Shown one piece after another: positions 15,994 to 25,037 of a stretch of DNA of 64,000 bases. Every line of letters starts with the position of its first letter. Positions within the stretch are counted from its first letter, which is position 1. The stretch spans positions 1-64,000 of the forward strand of contig NZ_JAZGJQ010000006.1 in NCBI RefSeq assembly GCF_036408855.1, written 5' to 3'. The notes under the pieces were generated by a model. It did not search any database and had not been told where the DNA came from. It saw only the letters and a list, made by a program, of their open reading frames with translations. Both the position numbers and the translations under genes were made by a program. The DNA is from Olsenella_K absiana. GTDB taxonomy: Bacteria; Actinomycetota; Coriobacteriia; Coriobacteriales; Atopobiaceae.

Positions 15994-16980
15994 TCAATCG
16001 CCCTTTCGGGCCCCCTCGGCGGCCTCGCCGGCCTCGCGCTCCCCCTCGGCGGCCTCGGCGGCGTCCACCATGGCCTGGAGCCTGAGCAGCCGGTGGTACA
16101 TGGCGGACTTCGACGCCTCGGGGGTGGCGAGGCTGCCGAGCTCGGCGAGCGAGGCGCCGGGGTGGCGCTCCCTGAGCTCGCAGAACTCCCTGAGCGCGGG
16201 CGGGAGCGACCTCAGCCCCACGGTCGAGCGCACCCGGTCCACGAGGAGGCGCTGGTCGAGGGCGGAGGCGGTCTGCCTGGCCTGGTTGGCGATCTCCGCG
16301 TTCACCCTGCGCTGGACGTCGTTCTTGACCGACTTGAGCTCGCGCACGCGCGCCACGGTGTGCGCCGAGCGACCGGCGCCCATCACCTGGAGCATGCTCT
16401 CCACGTCGTCGAAGCTCTTGAGGTAGATGGCGAAGGCGCCGCGCCGGTGGTTGAGGCGGGCTTGGATGCCCAGGGAGGAGAGGACGTCGGCCAGGCCGCG
16501 CGCGAACTCCTCCCCCACCACCGCGATCTCGAGGTGGAAGTCGCCACGGGGGTCGGCGACGAAGCCGCCGGCCATGAAGGCGCCCCGGACGAAGGCGGCG
16601 CGGCAGCACGCGGGCCCGAGGAGGCGTTCGGGGACGCCGGGGTGGATCTTGAGGCCGGGGTCCAGGATCTGGAGCCGCTCGAGCTGGGAGGCCAGCCGGT
16701 CCTGCTCGGGGATCTCTATCAGGTAGTTGCGCGCCTTGTGCAGCACGGAGCGCCTCACCGTGAGCAGGGTCTCCAGGTCGAGGAGCTCGTGGGTGAGCTT
16801 GATCGTGCTGCGCGCCACCGCGCCCGTCTCCGTCGAGACGCGGATCGAGTGGCGCCCGCTTCCCGTGAGCGTGAGGGTGCCGCAGATGCGCATGAGGGCG
16901 GAGAGCTCGGCCAGCCCGCAGCCCTCGCAGTCGCCCTCCACGCGGGAGAGCTCGTCTTTCACCTCCGCCGTGAACGACAT
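15994..16980 (-). CDS. whiA: WhiA, DNA-binding regulator with degenerate homing-endonuclease fold
   Basis: 328 residues. N-terminal WhiA domain opens SFTAEVKDELSRVE, the central LAGLIDADG-like domain contains RGAFMAGG and GRSAHTVARVRELKSVKNDVQR, and a C-terminal helix-turn-helix is rich in LREFCELR...SLAELG. WhiA acts in cell division or developmental control in Gram-positive bacteria. It starts 4 bases after rapZ stops. Many relatives have a yvcK gene between the two; it is missing here. The last 25 residues are Glu/Ala-rich. Confidence 0.95.
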   Translation of the reverse strand: MSFTAEVKDELSRVEGDCEGCGLAELSALMRICGTLTLTGSGRHSIRVSTETGAVARSTIKLTHELLDLETLLTVRRSVLHKARNYLIEIPEQDRLASQLERLQILDPGLKIHPGVPERLLGPACCRAAFVRGAFMAGGFVADPRGDFHLEIAVVGEEFARGLADVLSSLGIQARLNHRRGAFAIYLKSFDDVESMLQVMGAGRSAHTVARVRELKSVKNDVQRRVNAEIANQARQTASALDQRLLVDRVRSTVGLRSLPPALREFCELRERHPGASLAELGSLATPEASKSAMYHRLLRLQAMVDAAEAAEGEREAGEAAEGARKGD

Positions 16981-16984
16981 GGCG

Positions 16985-17947
16985 CTACCGCGCCCCGCCC
17001 TCGGGGCGGCGCGCTGCCACGGAGGCCGGGCTCACGTCCGCGCGCGAAAGGTCGCGGTGCGAGAGCGCGACGTGGTATCCCGCCTGCTCGAGGTGGGCGG
17101 CGGTCGCCGCGGCGATGGCGACGCTGCGGTGCTGCCCCCCGGTGCAGCCGATGGCCACGTTGACGCGCGCCTTGCCCTCCGTGATGTAGCCGGGCAGCAC
17201 GACGTCGAGCATGCCGAACCACCGCTCCGAGAAGCGCCTCGTGATCTCCTGCGCAAGGACGAAGTCGCGCACCTTCGCGTCGAGGCCGGTCAGGCGACGC
17301 ATCTCGGGGTCGTAGAACGGGTTCGCGAGGAAGCGCACGTCCACGAGGAGGTCGGCTTCCTGCGGCATGCCGTACTTGAAGCCGAACGAGAAGACGTTCA
17401 CGTCGAGGAGCTGCTGCTCCCCCAGGGAGGAGAAGGCCTGCCGCACGCGGCGCCGCAGCTCGTTGGCGTGCAGGTGGCTCGTGTCTATCACGAGGTCGGA
17501 GTGGGCCTTGACGCTCTCGAGCTGCCTGCGCTCACGGCCGATGGCGTGCTCGATGCTCTCGCCCGACACGGCGATGGGGTGGCGGCGGCGGTTTTCGTTG
17601 TAGCGCCTCATCAGCTCCTCGGTGGAGCAGTCGAGGAAGACGACCTTGTAGGAGAGCTCGTGGGAGGGCAGCTCCTCGAGGGCGTCGTTGAGCTCGTCGA
17701 AAAGTCCCTGTGAGCGGACGTCGCAGGTGACCGCGAGGTGGCGGCCGACGCCGTTGTTGATGCCCACGATCTCTGCGAGCTGCAGGATCAGGCGGGGCGG
17801 GAGGTTGTCGATGCAGAAGTAGCCCATGTCCTCGAGGGCGTGCATCGCCTGGGTCCTGCCGCTGCCCGACATGCCCGTGATGACCACGATGTCCGGGACG
17901 CGGCTCTGCGCCTCGGCGGCCCGCATCTCCACGCTTGCGTCGCTCAT
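16985..17947 (-). CDS. rapZ: RapZ/YvcJ-family nucleotide-binding protein
   Basis: 320 residues. P-loop at 25-32 (GMSGSGRT) has Arg where most P-loops have Lys, a form I recall from actinobacterial members. The family motif ALEDMGYFCIDNLPP follows, and the C-terminal domain has CTGGQHRSV. RapZ in E. coli guides RNase E to a sugar-phosphate small RNA; the role in Gram-positives is less clear. Start 17947 is chosen since AGGGG lies 8 bases upstream; an ATG two codons earlier is too close to it. Together with whiA it forms a two-gene unit. Confidence 0.93.
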   Translation of the reverse strand: MSDASVEMRAAEAQSRVPDIVVITGMSGSGRTQAMHALEDMGYFCIDNLPPRLILQLAEIVGINNGVGRHLAVTCDVRSQGLFDELNDALEELPSHELSYKVVFLDCSTEELMRRYNENRRRHPIAVSGESIEHAIGRERRQLESVKAHSDLVIDTSHLHANELRRRVRQAFSSLGEQQLLDVNVFSFGFKYGMPQEADLLVDVRFLANPFYDPEMRRLTGLDAKVRDFVLAQEITRRFSERWFGMLDVVLPGYITEGKARVNVAIGCTGGQHRSVAIAAATAAHLEQAGYHVALSHRDLSRADVSPASVAARRPEGGAR

Positions 17948-18090
17948 GCACATCACCCCTGGAAGTGCGACGGGACAAACCCACGCCGCCAAGGATACGC
18001 GAACGCGCGGGCGCGCGCAGCGACGCTCGCCCACCCCCATGCGGACTACAGGCGAGAAGGACACGCCACCGCACGCCCGCCTGAACGCAC

Positions 18091-18122
18091 GAGGCCCCCG
18101 GGCGTCGTGCCCGGGGGCCTCT
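18091..18122 (-). terminator. Strong hairpin after nanE
   Basis: GAGGCCCCCGGGC pairs with GCCCGGGGGCCTC around a short loop, 25 bases after the nanE stop. No T-tract follows. It marks the end of the sialic acid operon. Confidence 0.65.
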
Positions 18123-18146
18123 GCCCTCTCCTTCGGGCGGGGGTGG

Positions 18147-18836
18147 CTATCCCTCGATGGCGGCCTTGAACCACTTGGTCAGGCTCGTGGGGTGCGTGAT
18201 GCCCGTGCCCACGACGACCGACCAGGCGCCGGCCTCGATGGCGGCGGCTCCGTCCGCCGGAGTGTGGACGTGGCCCTCGCACACGATGGGCAGTCCCGGG
18301 AACTCCTCGGTCGCCTGGCGGAGAAGGGCGAGGTCTGGCCCCTCGTCCATGGTGGTCTGGATGGCCGGCTTGTTGTGGCTGAGCGTCGTGGAGACGAGGT
18401 CGCAGCCGCAGGCGACGCCGCGGCGGATGTCCTCGATGGTCATGCAGTCGGCCATCACGAGCGTCTCACACTGGGCGCGCAGGTCGCGCACGGTCTCCTC
18501 AAAGGTGCGGCCGTCAGGGCGCGGACGGTCGGTGGCGTCGAGCGCCACGACGTCGGCGCCGGCGTTGACGCAGGCCACGGCGTGGCGGAGGGTCGGGGTG
18601 ATGTAGACGCCCTCGTGCCCCTCCTTCCACAGGCCGATGACCGGAATCTCGACGCGGCCCTTGATGGCGGCGATGTCGGACAGGCCCTGGCAGCGGATCG
18701 CGGCGGCACCGCCCTCCTCGCACGCCTGGGCCATCTGCGCCATGGTCTCCGGGTGGCGCAGGGGCTCGCCCGGGTAGGCCTGGACGCTGACGATGAGCTT
18801 GCCCCTGAGGGACTCTACGAGCGGTGAAATCTCCAT
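18147..18836 (-). CDS. nanE: N-acetylmannosamine-6-phosphate 2-epimerase
   Basis: 229 residues. It converts ManNAc-6-P to GlcNAc-6-P in sialic acid breakdown. NanE barrel motifs are present: IVSVQAYPGEPL at the start, IRCQGLSDI, GLWKEGHEGVYITPT, ALDATDRPRP, ADCMTIEDIRRG and VVVGTGITHPT. The ATG at 18836 has GGGGAGAGG 2-8 bases upstream. Last gene of the operon, directly after nanK. GlcNAc-6-P deacetylase and GlcN-6-P deaminase are not in the window. Confidence 0.95.
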   Translation of the reverse strand: MEISPLVESLRGKLIVSVQAYPGEPLRHPETMAQMAQACEEGGAAAIRCQGLSDIAAIKGRVEIPVIGLWKEGHEGVYITPTLRHAVACVNAGADVVALDATDRPRPDGRTFEETVRDLRAQCETLVMADCMTIEDIRRGVACGCDLVSTTLSHNKPAIQTTMDEGPDLALLRQATEEFPGLPIVCEGHVHTPADGAAAIEAGAWSVVVGTGITHPTSLTKWFKAAIEG

Positions 18837-18892
18837 ATCCTCTCCCCTGCCTCTGATGAGGGCGGGCCCTCCGGGCGCCCGCCCAACGTGCC

Positions 18893-19858
18893 TTACGCGA
18901 ACTCCGCGTACCCGGAGCTGACGACGTTCTCGGCCGCGCCGACCAGCGGCGCGTCCCCGCCGAGCGAGCCGGAGACGACCGGGGTCTTGGCGACGGGCGG
19001 CATCACCGACTCGTTCCAGCCGCGGGCCATGGCGTCGTGCCAGGCGGGGCCGCACTGGGCGACCGAGCCGGACAGGATGACGCAGTCCGGGTCGAACATG
19101 TTGCACATGCTGCCAAGGACCTCGCCGATGGCGTGGCCTGAGCGGGCCTCCGCCGCAATCGCCGCCTCGTCGCCCGCGGCGGCGAGCCTGTCGATGTAGG
19201 CGCCGTCGACGGGGTCGCCCGAGGGCGTGAGCTCGCTGCCGCCGAGCTCGAGGTACCTGTCGATGATGCCGGGGCCAGCGGCGATGGGCTCGAGGTGGCC
19301 GGTCGCGCCGCATGAGCACGGGACGCCGACGGCATCCGTGCAGCAGACGTGGCCGATGTGGCCCGCCTCGTTGTGGGCGCCCAGCAGGATGGAGCCGGCG
19401 TTCACGAAGGCGCCGCCGATGCCGGTGCCCACGGCGACGACCAGGCAGCTGGACTTGCCGAGGCCCGCCCCCCAGCGCGCCTCGCCGAGCGCGTGGGCGT
19501 GCACGTCGTTCATGACGCGAGCCTGCACGCCGAAGGCGGCCTCGAGCTCTGCGCCCAGGTGCGTCCCGCCCCAGCCGGGCATAATCTCGTTCGCGTAGGT
19601 GACGTCACCAGTCCTGGGGTCGATGACGCCCGCGGAGGAGACGCCAATCCCGTCGATGGCGGCACCCGTCTCCTCGATCACGCGGCGCACGGACTCGATG
19701 GCGCGCTCGAGCACGACCGCGCCGCCGCGCTTGGCCTCCGTGGGGACCTTGCCGACGGCATCGACCCGCGGCCTCTCGCCGGGGACGAGCGTCACCAGGG
19801 CCGATGCGATCTTGGTGCCGCCGATGTCGAGCGCCACCACGCGCTTGGTGTCTGCCAT
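18893..19858 (-). CDS. nanK: ROK-family sugar kinase, likely N-acetylmannosamine kinase
   Basis: 321 residues. ATP-binding motif VVALDIGGTKI opens the protein, and the ROK signature region LVVAVGTGIGGAFV is present. The zinc motif is GH...CSCGATGHLE, in which His replaces the third Cys of the common CxCGxxGCxE. The substrate cannot be read from sequence; the position between nanA and nanE makes ManNAc the best guess. Glucokinase is the alternative. Confidence 0.85.
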   Translation of the reverse strand: MADTKRVVALDIGGTKIASALVTLVPGERPRVDAVGKVPTEAKRGGAVVLERAIESVRRVIEETGAAIDGIGVSSAGVIDPRTGDVTYANEIMPGWGGTHLGAELEAAFGVQARVMNDVHAHALGEARWGAGLGKSSCLVVAVGTGIGGAFVNAGSILLGAHNEAGHIGHVCCTDAVGVPCSCGATGHLEPIAAGPGIIDRYLELGGSELTPSGDPVDGAYIDRLAAAGDEAAIAAEARSGHAIGEVLGSMCNMFDPDCVILSGSVAQCGPAWHDAMARGWNESVMPPVAKTPVVSGSLGGDAPLVGAAENVVSSGYAEFA

Positions 19859-19962
19859 GTCTTGTGCCTCCTCCTGCTCGTCCGGGACCCGGGCGCCGCC
19901 TGGCGCCCGGGTCCCTCGTCCACTGGCTTCCGCCTCGCCCTGTGACCTGGGCCACCCCGTGC

Positions 19963-20889
19963 CTAGGCCTCGAGCAGCCCGTTCTCGACGAGGACCTTGC
20001 GGATTGCCTCGACGTTAGCGCCCTCGAGGGGCTTGACGGGACGGATCATCATGTTGGAGTCGAAGACGCCCATGAGCCACAGGGCGGTCTTGAAGGAGCC
20101 GACGCCGGCGCCGTAGCCGACCACGCCACTCGTCACGTCGAAGATGTGGCTAATCTCGTTGATGCGCTCCTGCTCCTTTCGGGCCGCCTCCCAGTCCTTG
20201 GCCTGGGCGTCCTTCCACATCCGGACGTAGCCGTAGGGCTCGACGTTGGCGAGGCCGGGCACCGACCCGTCGGCGCCGGAGAGGTAGGCGCAGTCCACGA
20301 CCATCTCGTGGCCGGAAAGGACGCTCAGGGGGTGGCCCGCCTTGGCGTTGGCCTCGCAGAGGTAGCGGAAGCTGATGTCGTCGCCGGAGGAGTCCTTGAC
20401 GCCGGCGAGCACGCCCTCCTCGCCCAGCCTGACCAGGAGCTTCCAGGGGAGCTTCACGTGGACGCAGACGGGGATGTCGTAGGCGAAGATCGGGGCGTCG
20501 AGCTCCTCGTGGAGGATGCGGAAGTGGTTCTCGACCTCGGCCATGCCGCCCAGCGCGTAGAAGGGGGCGGTGGCGACGAGGGCGTCGGCGCCCAGGGCGA
20601 GGGCCTGGCGGCCGTGCTCGAGGACGCGCTCGGTCTCGGTGTCGATGACGCCCACGAGGACCGGGACGCGGTGGTCGACGATGCGGACCGCCTCGCGGAT
20701 GATCTGCTCGCGGCGCTCGTCGGTCACGAAGGCGACCTCGCCCGAGGAGCCGAGGAAGAACAGGCCGTCGACGCCCGCGTCGATCATGCGGTTGATGCTG
20801 CGCTCGAACGAGGGGACGTCGAGGGCGCCCTCGGGCGTGTCGGGCACGACGACGGGCGGGACGACGCCGGAGATCTTGAAGTCGGACAT
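19963..20889 (-). CDS. nanA: DapA-family aldolase, likely N-acetylneuraminate lyase
   Basis: 308 residues, a TIM barrel of the DHDPS/NAL family. The Schiff-base Lys is at 165 (GVKDSSGD) and the partner Tyr at 137 (FAYDIP), the same numbers as in E. coli NanA. The carboxylate-binding loop is GSSGE rather than the common GSTGE. It would split Neu5Ac into ManNAc and pyruvate, and the next two genes handle ManNAc. Other pyruvate aldolases of the family remain possible. It follows the transporter genes. Confidence 0.85.
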   Translation of the reverse strand: MSDFKISGVVPPVVVPDTPEGALDVPSFERSINRMIDAGVDGLFFLGSSGEVAFVTDERREQIIREAVRIVDHRVPVLVGVIDTETERVLEHGRQALALGADALVATAPFYALGGMAEVENHFRILHEELDAPIFAYDIPVCVHVKLPWKLLVRLGEEGVLAGVKDSSGDDISFRYLCEANAKAGHPLSVLSGHEMVVDCAYLSGADGSVPGLANVEPYGYVRMWKDAQAKDWEAARKEQERINEISHIFDVTSGVVGYGAGVGSFKTALWLMGVFDSNMMIRPVKPLEGANVEAIRKVLVENGLLEA

Positions 20890-21013
20890 TGTTTTGCTTC
20901 TCTCCTTCTCGTGGGTTCTTAGCTGGGCTTCTGATAGCCCCCGGGCGCGACCGGGACGGGCGTCCGGGGAGGCCGCGCGGCCGCCGGGCGCGCCCGGCGG
21001 CCGGCTCTCAAGC

Positions 21014-21841
21014 CTACTGCCCCAGCTTGGGGTGCAAGAGCGACGGGGCGGCCCCCAGCAGGGTCTTAGTGTAGGCGTCCTGCGGGTGCTCGAACACCTG
21101 CTTCGCAGGGCCCTGCTCCATGATCTGGCCGTGGTTCATCACGATGATGCGATCGGAGATGTAGCGGACCGTCTGGATGTCGTGACTGATGAAGATCATG
21201 GAGAGGCCGAGGTCGTGCTTGAGGTCCGTCAAGAGGTTGAGGATCTGGGCGCGGACCGAGACGTCGAGGGCCGAGGTGGGCTCGTCGGCGATGATGGCCT
21301 TGGGGTTGAGCGACATGGCGCGGGCGATGGCGACGCGCTGGCGCTGGCCGCCGGAGAGCTGCCCCGGCAGCGCCCTCAGGGCGGAGTGCGGCAGGCCGAC
21401 GAGCTCGACCAGCTCGTTGATGCGCCGCTCCTGCTCGGCGCTGCTCCCGACCTTGTGGACCAGCAGCGGGTCGAGCAGCTGCTCGCGGACGACCATGCGC
21501 GGGTTGAGCGCGGTCGCCGGGTCCTGGAAGACGACCGAGACCACGCGGCCGATCTTCTTGCGCAGGTCGGCCGTCCTCTTGGTGACGTCGGTCCCCATGA
21601 AGTAGACCTTGCCGCTGGTGGGCGACTGCAGGCCGCACATGACGTTCGCGGTGGTCGACTTGCCGCAGCCGGACTCGCCGACGATGCCGATGGTCTCCCC
21701 CGGCATGAGCTTGACGGTGACGCCCTGCACCGCGTGGACGAGGTTCGGGTGGATCAGCGAGCCCGTGCGGGTCCTGAAGGTGACGGAGATGTCGTCCAGG
21801 AAGATGATCGGCTCCGTGGAGGCGCTGTTCTCTTCTGCCAT
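21014..21841 (-). CDS. ABC transporter ATPase (OppF/SatD type)
   Basis: 275 residues. Walker A GESGCGKST, signature SGGQRQR, Walker B IIADEP and switch SHD are all present. The protein is short: it ends soon after the ATPase core (PSLLHPKLGQ) and lacks the cysteine-rich tail found in most OppD/OppF proteins. It follows the permease-ATPase fusion by 3 bases. With it, the complex has two ATPase domains. The context makes sialic acid the likely cargo. Confidence 0.9.
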   Translation of the reverse strand: MAEENSASTEPIIFLDDISVTFRTRTGSLIHPNLVHAVQGVTVKLMPGETIGIVGESGCGKSTTANVMCGLQSPTSGKVYFMGTDVTKRTADLRKKIGRVVSVVFQDPATALNPRMVVREQLLDPLLVHKVGSSAEQERRINELVELVGLPHSALRALPGQLSGGQRQRVAIARAMSLNPKAIIADEPTSALDVSVRAQILNLLTDLKHDLGLSMIFISHDIQTVRYISDRIIVMNHGQIMEQGPAKQVFEHPQDAYTKTLLGAAPSLLHPKLGQ

Positions 21842-21844
21842 GGC

Positions 21845-23884
21845 CTAGGCCTCCTTCGCGAGGTTGTCGAGGTACGGGACGAGACCGTTCTCCCTGAGGT
21901 AGGCATCCGGCAGCTCCGAGAACCTGTGGTGGGCATCGCCGGGCAGGTCCTTCAGGACGGGGTGGACGTCGAGGCCGAGCGTCGGATGGCTCGAGCGCGG
22001 CGCGAAGCGGTCGCCGGCCGGGAAGTCCTCCGGGGAGGGGACGGAGCCGGGCACCTGGTGCAGGCGGGAGCCGTCCTTGGCGCCCTCCTCGATGGAGAGG
22101 ACCGAGCCGAGCAGGCCGCGGGTGTACTCGTGGATCGGGTTGGTGAGCAGCTCCTTGGTGGGCGCCTGCTCCACGATCTGGCCGGCGTACATGACCGTGA
22201 TCTCGGAGGCGACCTCGGCGACGAGCGCCAGGTCGTGCGAGACGAAGATCATCGCGAAGCCGAGCTTGGCTTGCAGGTCGTTCAGAAGCTTGATGACCTG
22301 CTTCTGGACGGTGACGTCGAGGGCGGTCGTGGGCTCGTCGCAGATGACCAGCGACGGGTCGCGGGTGAGCGCCATAGCGATGAGGACGCGCTGGCGCTGG
22401 CCGCCGGAGAGCTCGTGCGGGTAGCTCTCGAGCGTGCGCTTGGGGTCGAGGCCGACGAGCTCGAGGAGCTCCTCGGCGCTGCGGGTGCCGCCGCGGCTCG
22501 TGAGCTGCTTCATCTGGGTGGAGATGAGCATGGAGGGATTGAGCGAGGAGAGCGCGTCCTGGTAGACCATGGCGAGCTCGGTGCCGAGGAGCTTGCGGTG
22601 CTCCTCGGAGGAGAGCTTCAGCAGGTCCTGGCCCTTGTAGAGGATCTGGCCCGTGAGGGTCTCCTTGGGGTCGGTCAGGTTCATGATCGCCTTGGTGGTG
22701 ATGGACTTGCCGCATCCCGACTCGCCGACGAGGGCCATGCACTGGCCGGGGCGCACGTCGAAGCTGACGTTGTCCACGACCTTGGTGTCGCCGTGGCTCT
22801 CGAAGCTGATGCTCAGGTTCTTGACCTCGAGCAGCGGCTTCACGGAGAAGTCCGGCACGTGGCGGTCGGTGCGCCTGAGCTCGACTGCGCGCAGGTCGGA
22901 CAGGCGGCGGTTGAGGGAGGCGGCCTGCTCGGCGTAGGCGCGCACCGGGTCGGAGGCGAGGATGTCGTCCTTGCGGCGCGACTCGGCGTTCTCGACCTCG
23001 ACGGGCGCGCCGGGCGCGGCGGCCATTGCGTCGGTCAGGCCCTCGGCGAGGATGTTGAGCGCGAGGCAGGTGACCATGATGGCCAGGCCGGGGAACAGGG
23101 CCTGCCACCAGCGGCCGGCGAGGACGCCGGCGCGGGCGTCGGCGAGGATGTTGCCCCAGGTCGGGGTCGGCTCGGTGATGCCGGCGCCGATGAAGGTCAG
23201 GGACGCCTCGAAGATGATCGCGTCGGCGACGAGCGTCACGGTGAACACCATGATCGGGGCGATGCAGTTGCGCAGGACGTGGCGCCACAGGATCCAGGGC
23301 GCGCGGGCGCCGGAGACGATGACGGCACGCACGTAGTCCTCGCCGTACTCCGACACGATGTTGGCGCGCACGATGCGGGCGATCTGCGGCGTGTACATGA
23401 AGCCGATGGAGAAGATGATGGCGGGCACCGAGTTGCCGAGGATCGTCACGAAGACGGCGGCCAGGGCGATACCGGGGAAGGACATGATGATGTCCAGGAT
23501 GCGCATGATCACCTCGGAGACGACCTTGCCCGAGACCGCGGCAATCGCGCCGATGATGGAGCCGAACACGAGCGCGAACAGGACGGATCCGAAGCCGATC
23601 ACCAGTGAGTAGCGGCCGCCGTAGAGCATGCGCGACAGGATGTCGCGGCCCTTGTCGTCGGTGCCGAAGAGGAAGCCGCTGCCAGGGGCCTGGCGCGCGG
23701 TGAAGATGTCGGTGGGGTTGTGCGGGGCGATGACGGCCGCGAGGACGGAGAGCAGCACCACGGCGACGAGGAGCACGAGGGCGATCTTGGAGCCGGTACT
23801 CATCTTCTTGAGCCCGCCGAGCTTAGCGCCCCTGGCGGCGGCCTCCTCGAGCTGCTCCGCCTGTTCCCTTCTCTTAGTAATCAT
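21845..23884 (-). CDS. Permease-ATPase fusion of sialic-acid-type ABC transporter (SatC type)
   Basis: 679 residues. Residues 1-310 are a DppC-type permease with an extra N-terminal tail, the GTDDKGRDILSRMLYGGR motif and six membrane segments. A linker of about 40 residues leads to an OppD-type ATPase with Walker A GESGCGKS at about 387, signature SGGQRQR at about 493 and Walker B VICDEP. The tail keeps the outline of the Opp C-terminal motif, but its cysteines are gone (RFAPRSSHPT). I recall the same fused layout in SatC of the Haemophilus ducreyi sialic acid system. It starts 2 bases after the DppB-type permease stops. Confidence 0.9.
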   Translation of the reverse strand: MITKRREQAEQLEEAAARGAKLGGLKKMSTGSKIALVLLVAVVLLSVLAAVIAPHNPTDIFTARQAPGSGFLFGTDDKGRDILSRMLYGGRYSLVIGFGSVLFALVFGSIIGAIAAVSGKVVSEVIMRILDIIMSFPGIALAAVFVTILGNSVPAIIFSIGFMYTPQIARIVRANIVSEYGEDYVRAVIVSGARAPWILWRHVLRNCIAPIMVFTVTLVADAIIFEASLTFIGAGITEPTPTWGNILADARAGVLAGRWWQALFPGLAIMVTCLALNILAEGLTDAMAAAPGAPVEVENAESRRKDDILASDPVRAYAEQAASLNRRLSDLRAVELRRTDRHVPDFSVKPLLEVKNLSISFESHGDTKVVDNVSFDVRPGQCMALVGESGCGKSITTKAIMNLTDPKETLTGQILYKGQDLLKLSSEEHRKLLGTELAMVYQDALSSLNPSMLISTQMKQLTSRGGTRSAEELLELVGLDPKRTLESYPHELSGGQRQRVLIAMALTRDPSLVICDEPTTALDVTVQKQVIKLLNDLQAKLGFAMIFVSHDLALVAEVASEITVMYAGQIVEQAPTKELLTNPIHEYTRGLLGSVLSIEEGAKDGSRLHQVPGSVPSPEDFPAGDRFAPRSSHPTLGLDVHPVLKDLPGDAHHRFSELPDAYLRENGLVPYLDNLAKEA

Positions 23885-23886
23885 GT

Positions 23887-24843
23887 CTACACCGTCCTAA
23901 TGCGCGGGTTGATAAGGATGTAGAGCATGTCGACCACGATGTTGATGACGATGAACGAGAGCGCGACGACGATGACGACCCCCTGGACGAGGTTGGTCTC
24001 GTTGCCCTGGATGCCCTCGAGGATGGCGGTGCCCATGCCCGGGAGGTTGAAGATGACCTCGATGACGACCGCGCCGCCCATGAGGTAGCCGATCTTCATG
24101 CCGAGGGTGGTGACGGGGGTGATGAGCGCGTTGCGCAGGACGTTGCGCCCCACGATCACCGACTGCGGCAGGCCGCCGCCCTTCGCGGTGCGGACGTAGT
24201 CCTTGTCGAGCTCCTCGACCATCGCGGTGCGGACGATACGCGTCATCTGGCCGGTCAGCGGGAAGGCCAGGGCGATGCAGGGCATGAGCATGCGCGCGAA
24301 GTAGCCGCCGGGGTTGCTCGTGAAGGCGGGCAGGGCGCCGGAGGCGGGCAGGGCGTGCATGTAGCTCGAGAAGAGCAGGATGAGCAGGACGGCGAGCCAG
24401 AAGGAGGGCGTCGCGATGCCCGCGATCGAGATGACGCGGATCACCTGGTCCGGCCAGCGGTCGCGGTAGAGCGCGGCGAGCACGCCGAGCAGGAACGAGA
24501 CGATCGCGCCGATGATGAGACCGATGAAGGTGAGCTGCATGGTGACCGGCAGGGCCCTGCTGATCCTCTCGCCCACCGAGTAGTTGGCGGCACCGTAGGT
24601 GCCGAGGTCGCCGTGGACGAGACCCCCCATGTAGCGGCCGTAGCGGACCAGCAGCGGGTCGTCCAGGCCGTGCTCCTCGTGGTACTGGGCGACGGCCTCG
24701 GGCGTCGCGGACTCGCCGAGGGCATTGTACGCCGGATCGACGTGCGAGAACGACATGAGCACGAACACCAGGATCGTCACGCCGAGTGCCATGATCGGCA
24801 GGGCTACGAGACGACGACCGATGAGACGCAGCAGGTTGTTCAC
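23887..24843 (-). CDS. ABC transporter permease (DppB/SatB type)
   Basis: 318 residues, six membrane segments of the BPD_transp_1 family. The opening LLRLIGRRLVALPIMALGV and the coupling loop DYVRTAKGGGLPQS are typical. It pairs with the permease half of the fusion protein. A set of hairpins separates it from the upstream binding-protein gene, which may keep membrane subunits below the level of the binding protein. Confidence 0.92.
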   Translation of the reverse strand: MNNLLRLIGRRLVALPIMALGVTILVFVLMSFSHVDPAYNALGESATPEAVAQYHEEHGLDDPLLVRYGRYMGGLVHGDLGTYGAANYSVGERISRALPVTMQLTFIGLIIGAIVSFLLGVLAALYRDRWPDQVIRVISIAGIATPSFWLAVLLILLFSSYMHALPASGALPAFTSNPGGYFARMLMPCIALAFPLTGQMTRIVRTAMVEELDKDYVRTAKGGGLPQSVIVGRNVLRNALITPVTTLGMKIGYLMGGAVVIEVIFNLPGMGTAILEGIQGNETNLVQGVVIVVALSFIVINIVVDMLYILINPRIRTV

Positions 24844-24902
24844 GTTCCCCTCTCCTCTCCTGACTATTCCCCTATTGGTATAACAAATACGCTCTCCTGA
24901 AA

Positions 24903-25026
24903 GCCCGAGTAGATTCTTCCAGGTCCACCTGAGTCTACTCGGGCCCGAGTTGCGAGGCAGGCACGGGGACGTTACGCCTTCGCGGCGCGAACGTCCCCGT
25001 GTCGTGCGGGCGCCCGAAGGCGCCCG
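24903..25026 (-). terminator. Three hairpins between binding protein and permease genes
   Basis: In transcription order: CGGGCGCC-TTCG-GGCGCCCG (25007-25026), CACGGGGACGTT/AACGTCCCCGTG (24962-25001), and GCCCGAGTAGA/TCTACTCGGGC (24903-24944) with an inner CAGGT/ACCTG stem and CTTTC after it. All arms pair perfectly. They could act as partial terminators and as RNA end protectors for the binding-protein message. Confidence 0.7.
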
Positions 25027-25037
25027 CCGGAGGTCCG

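Noticed and set aside
20570..23608. Plus-strand frame of 1012 codons
   Set aside because: Antisense of the ABC transporter genes; the Val/Gly/Asp/Leu-rich pattern is typical of the reverse of high-GC coding sequence.
21845..23884. Fusion as a sequencing frameshift
   Set aside because: The frame is continuous, the linker is plausible, and a fused SatC layout is known from another sialic acid transporter as I recall it. An assembly check would still settle it.
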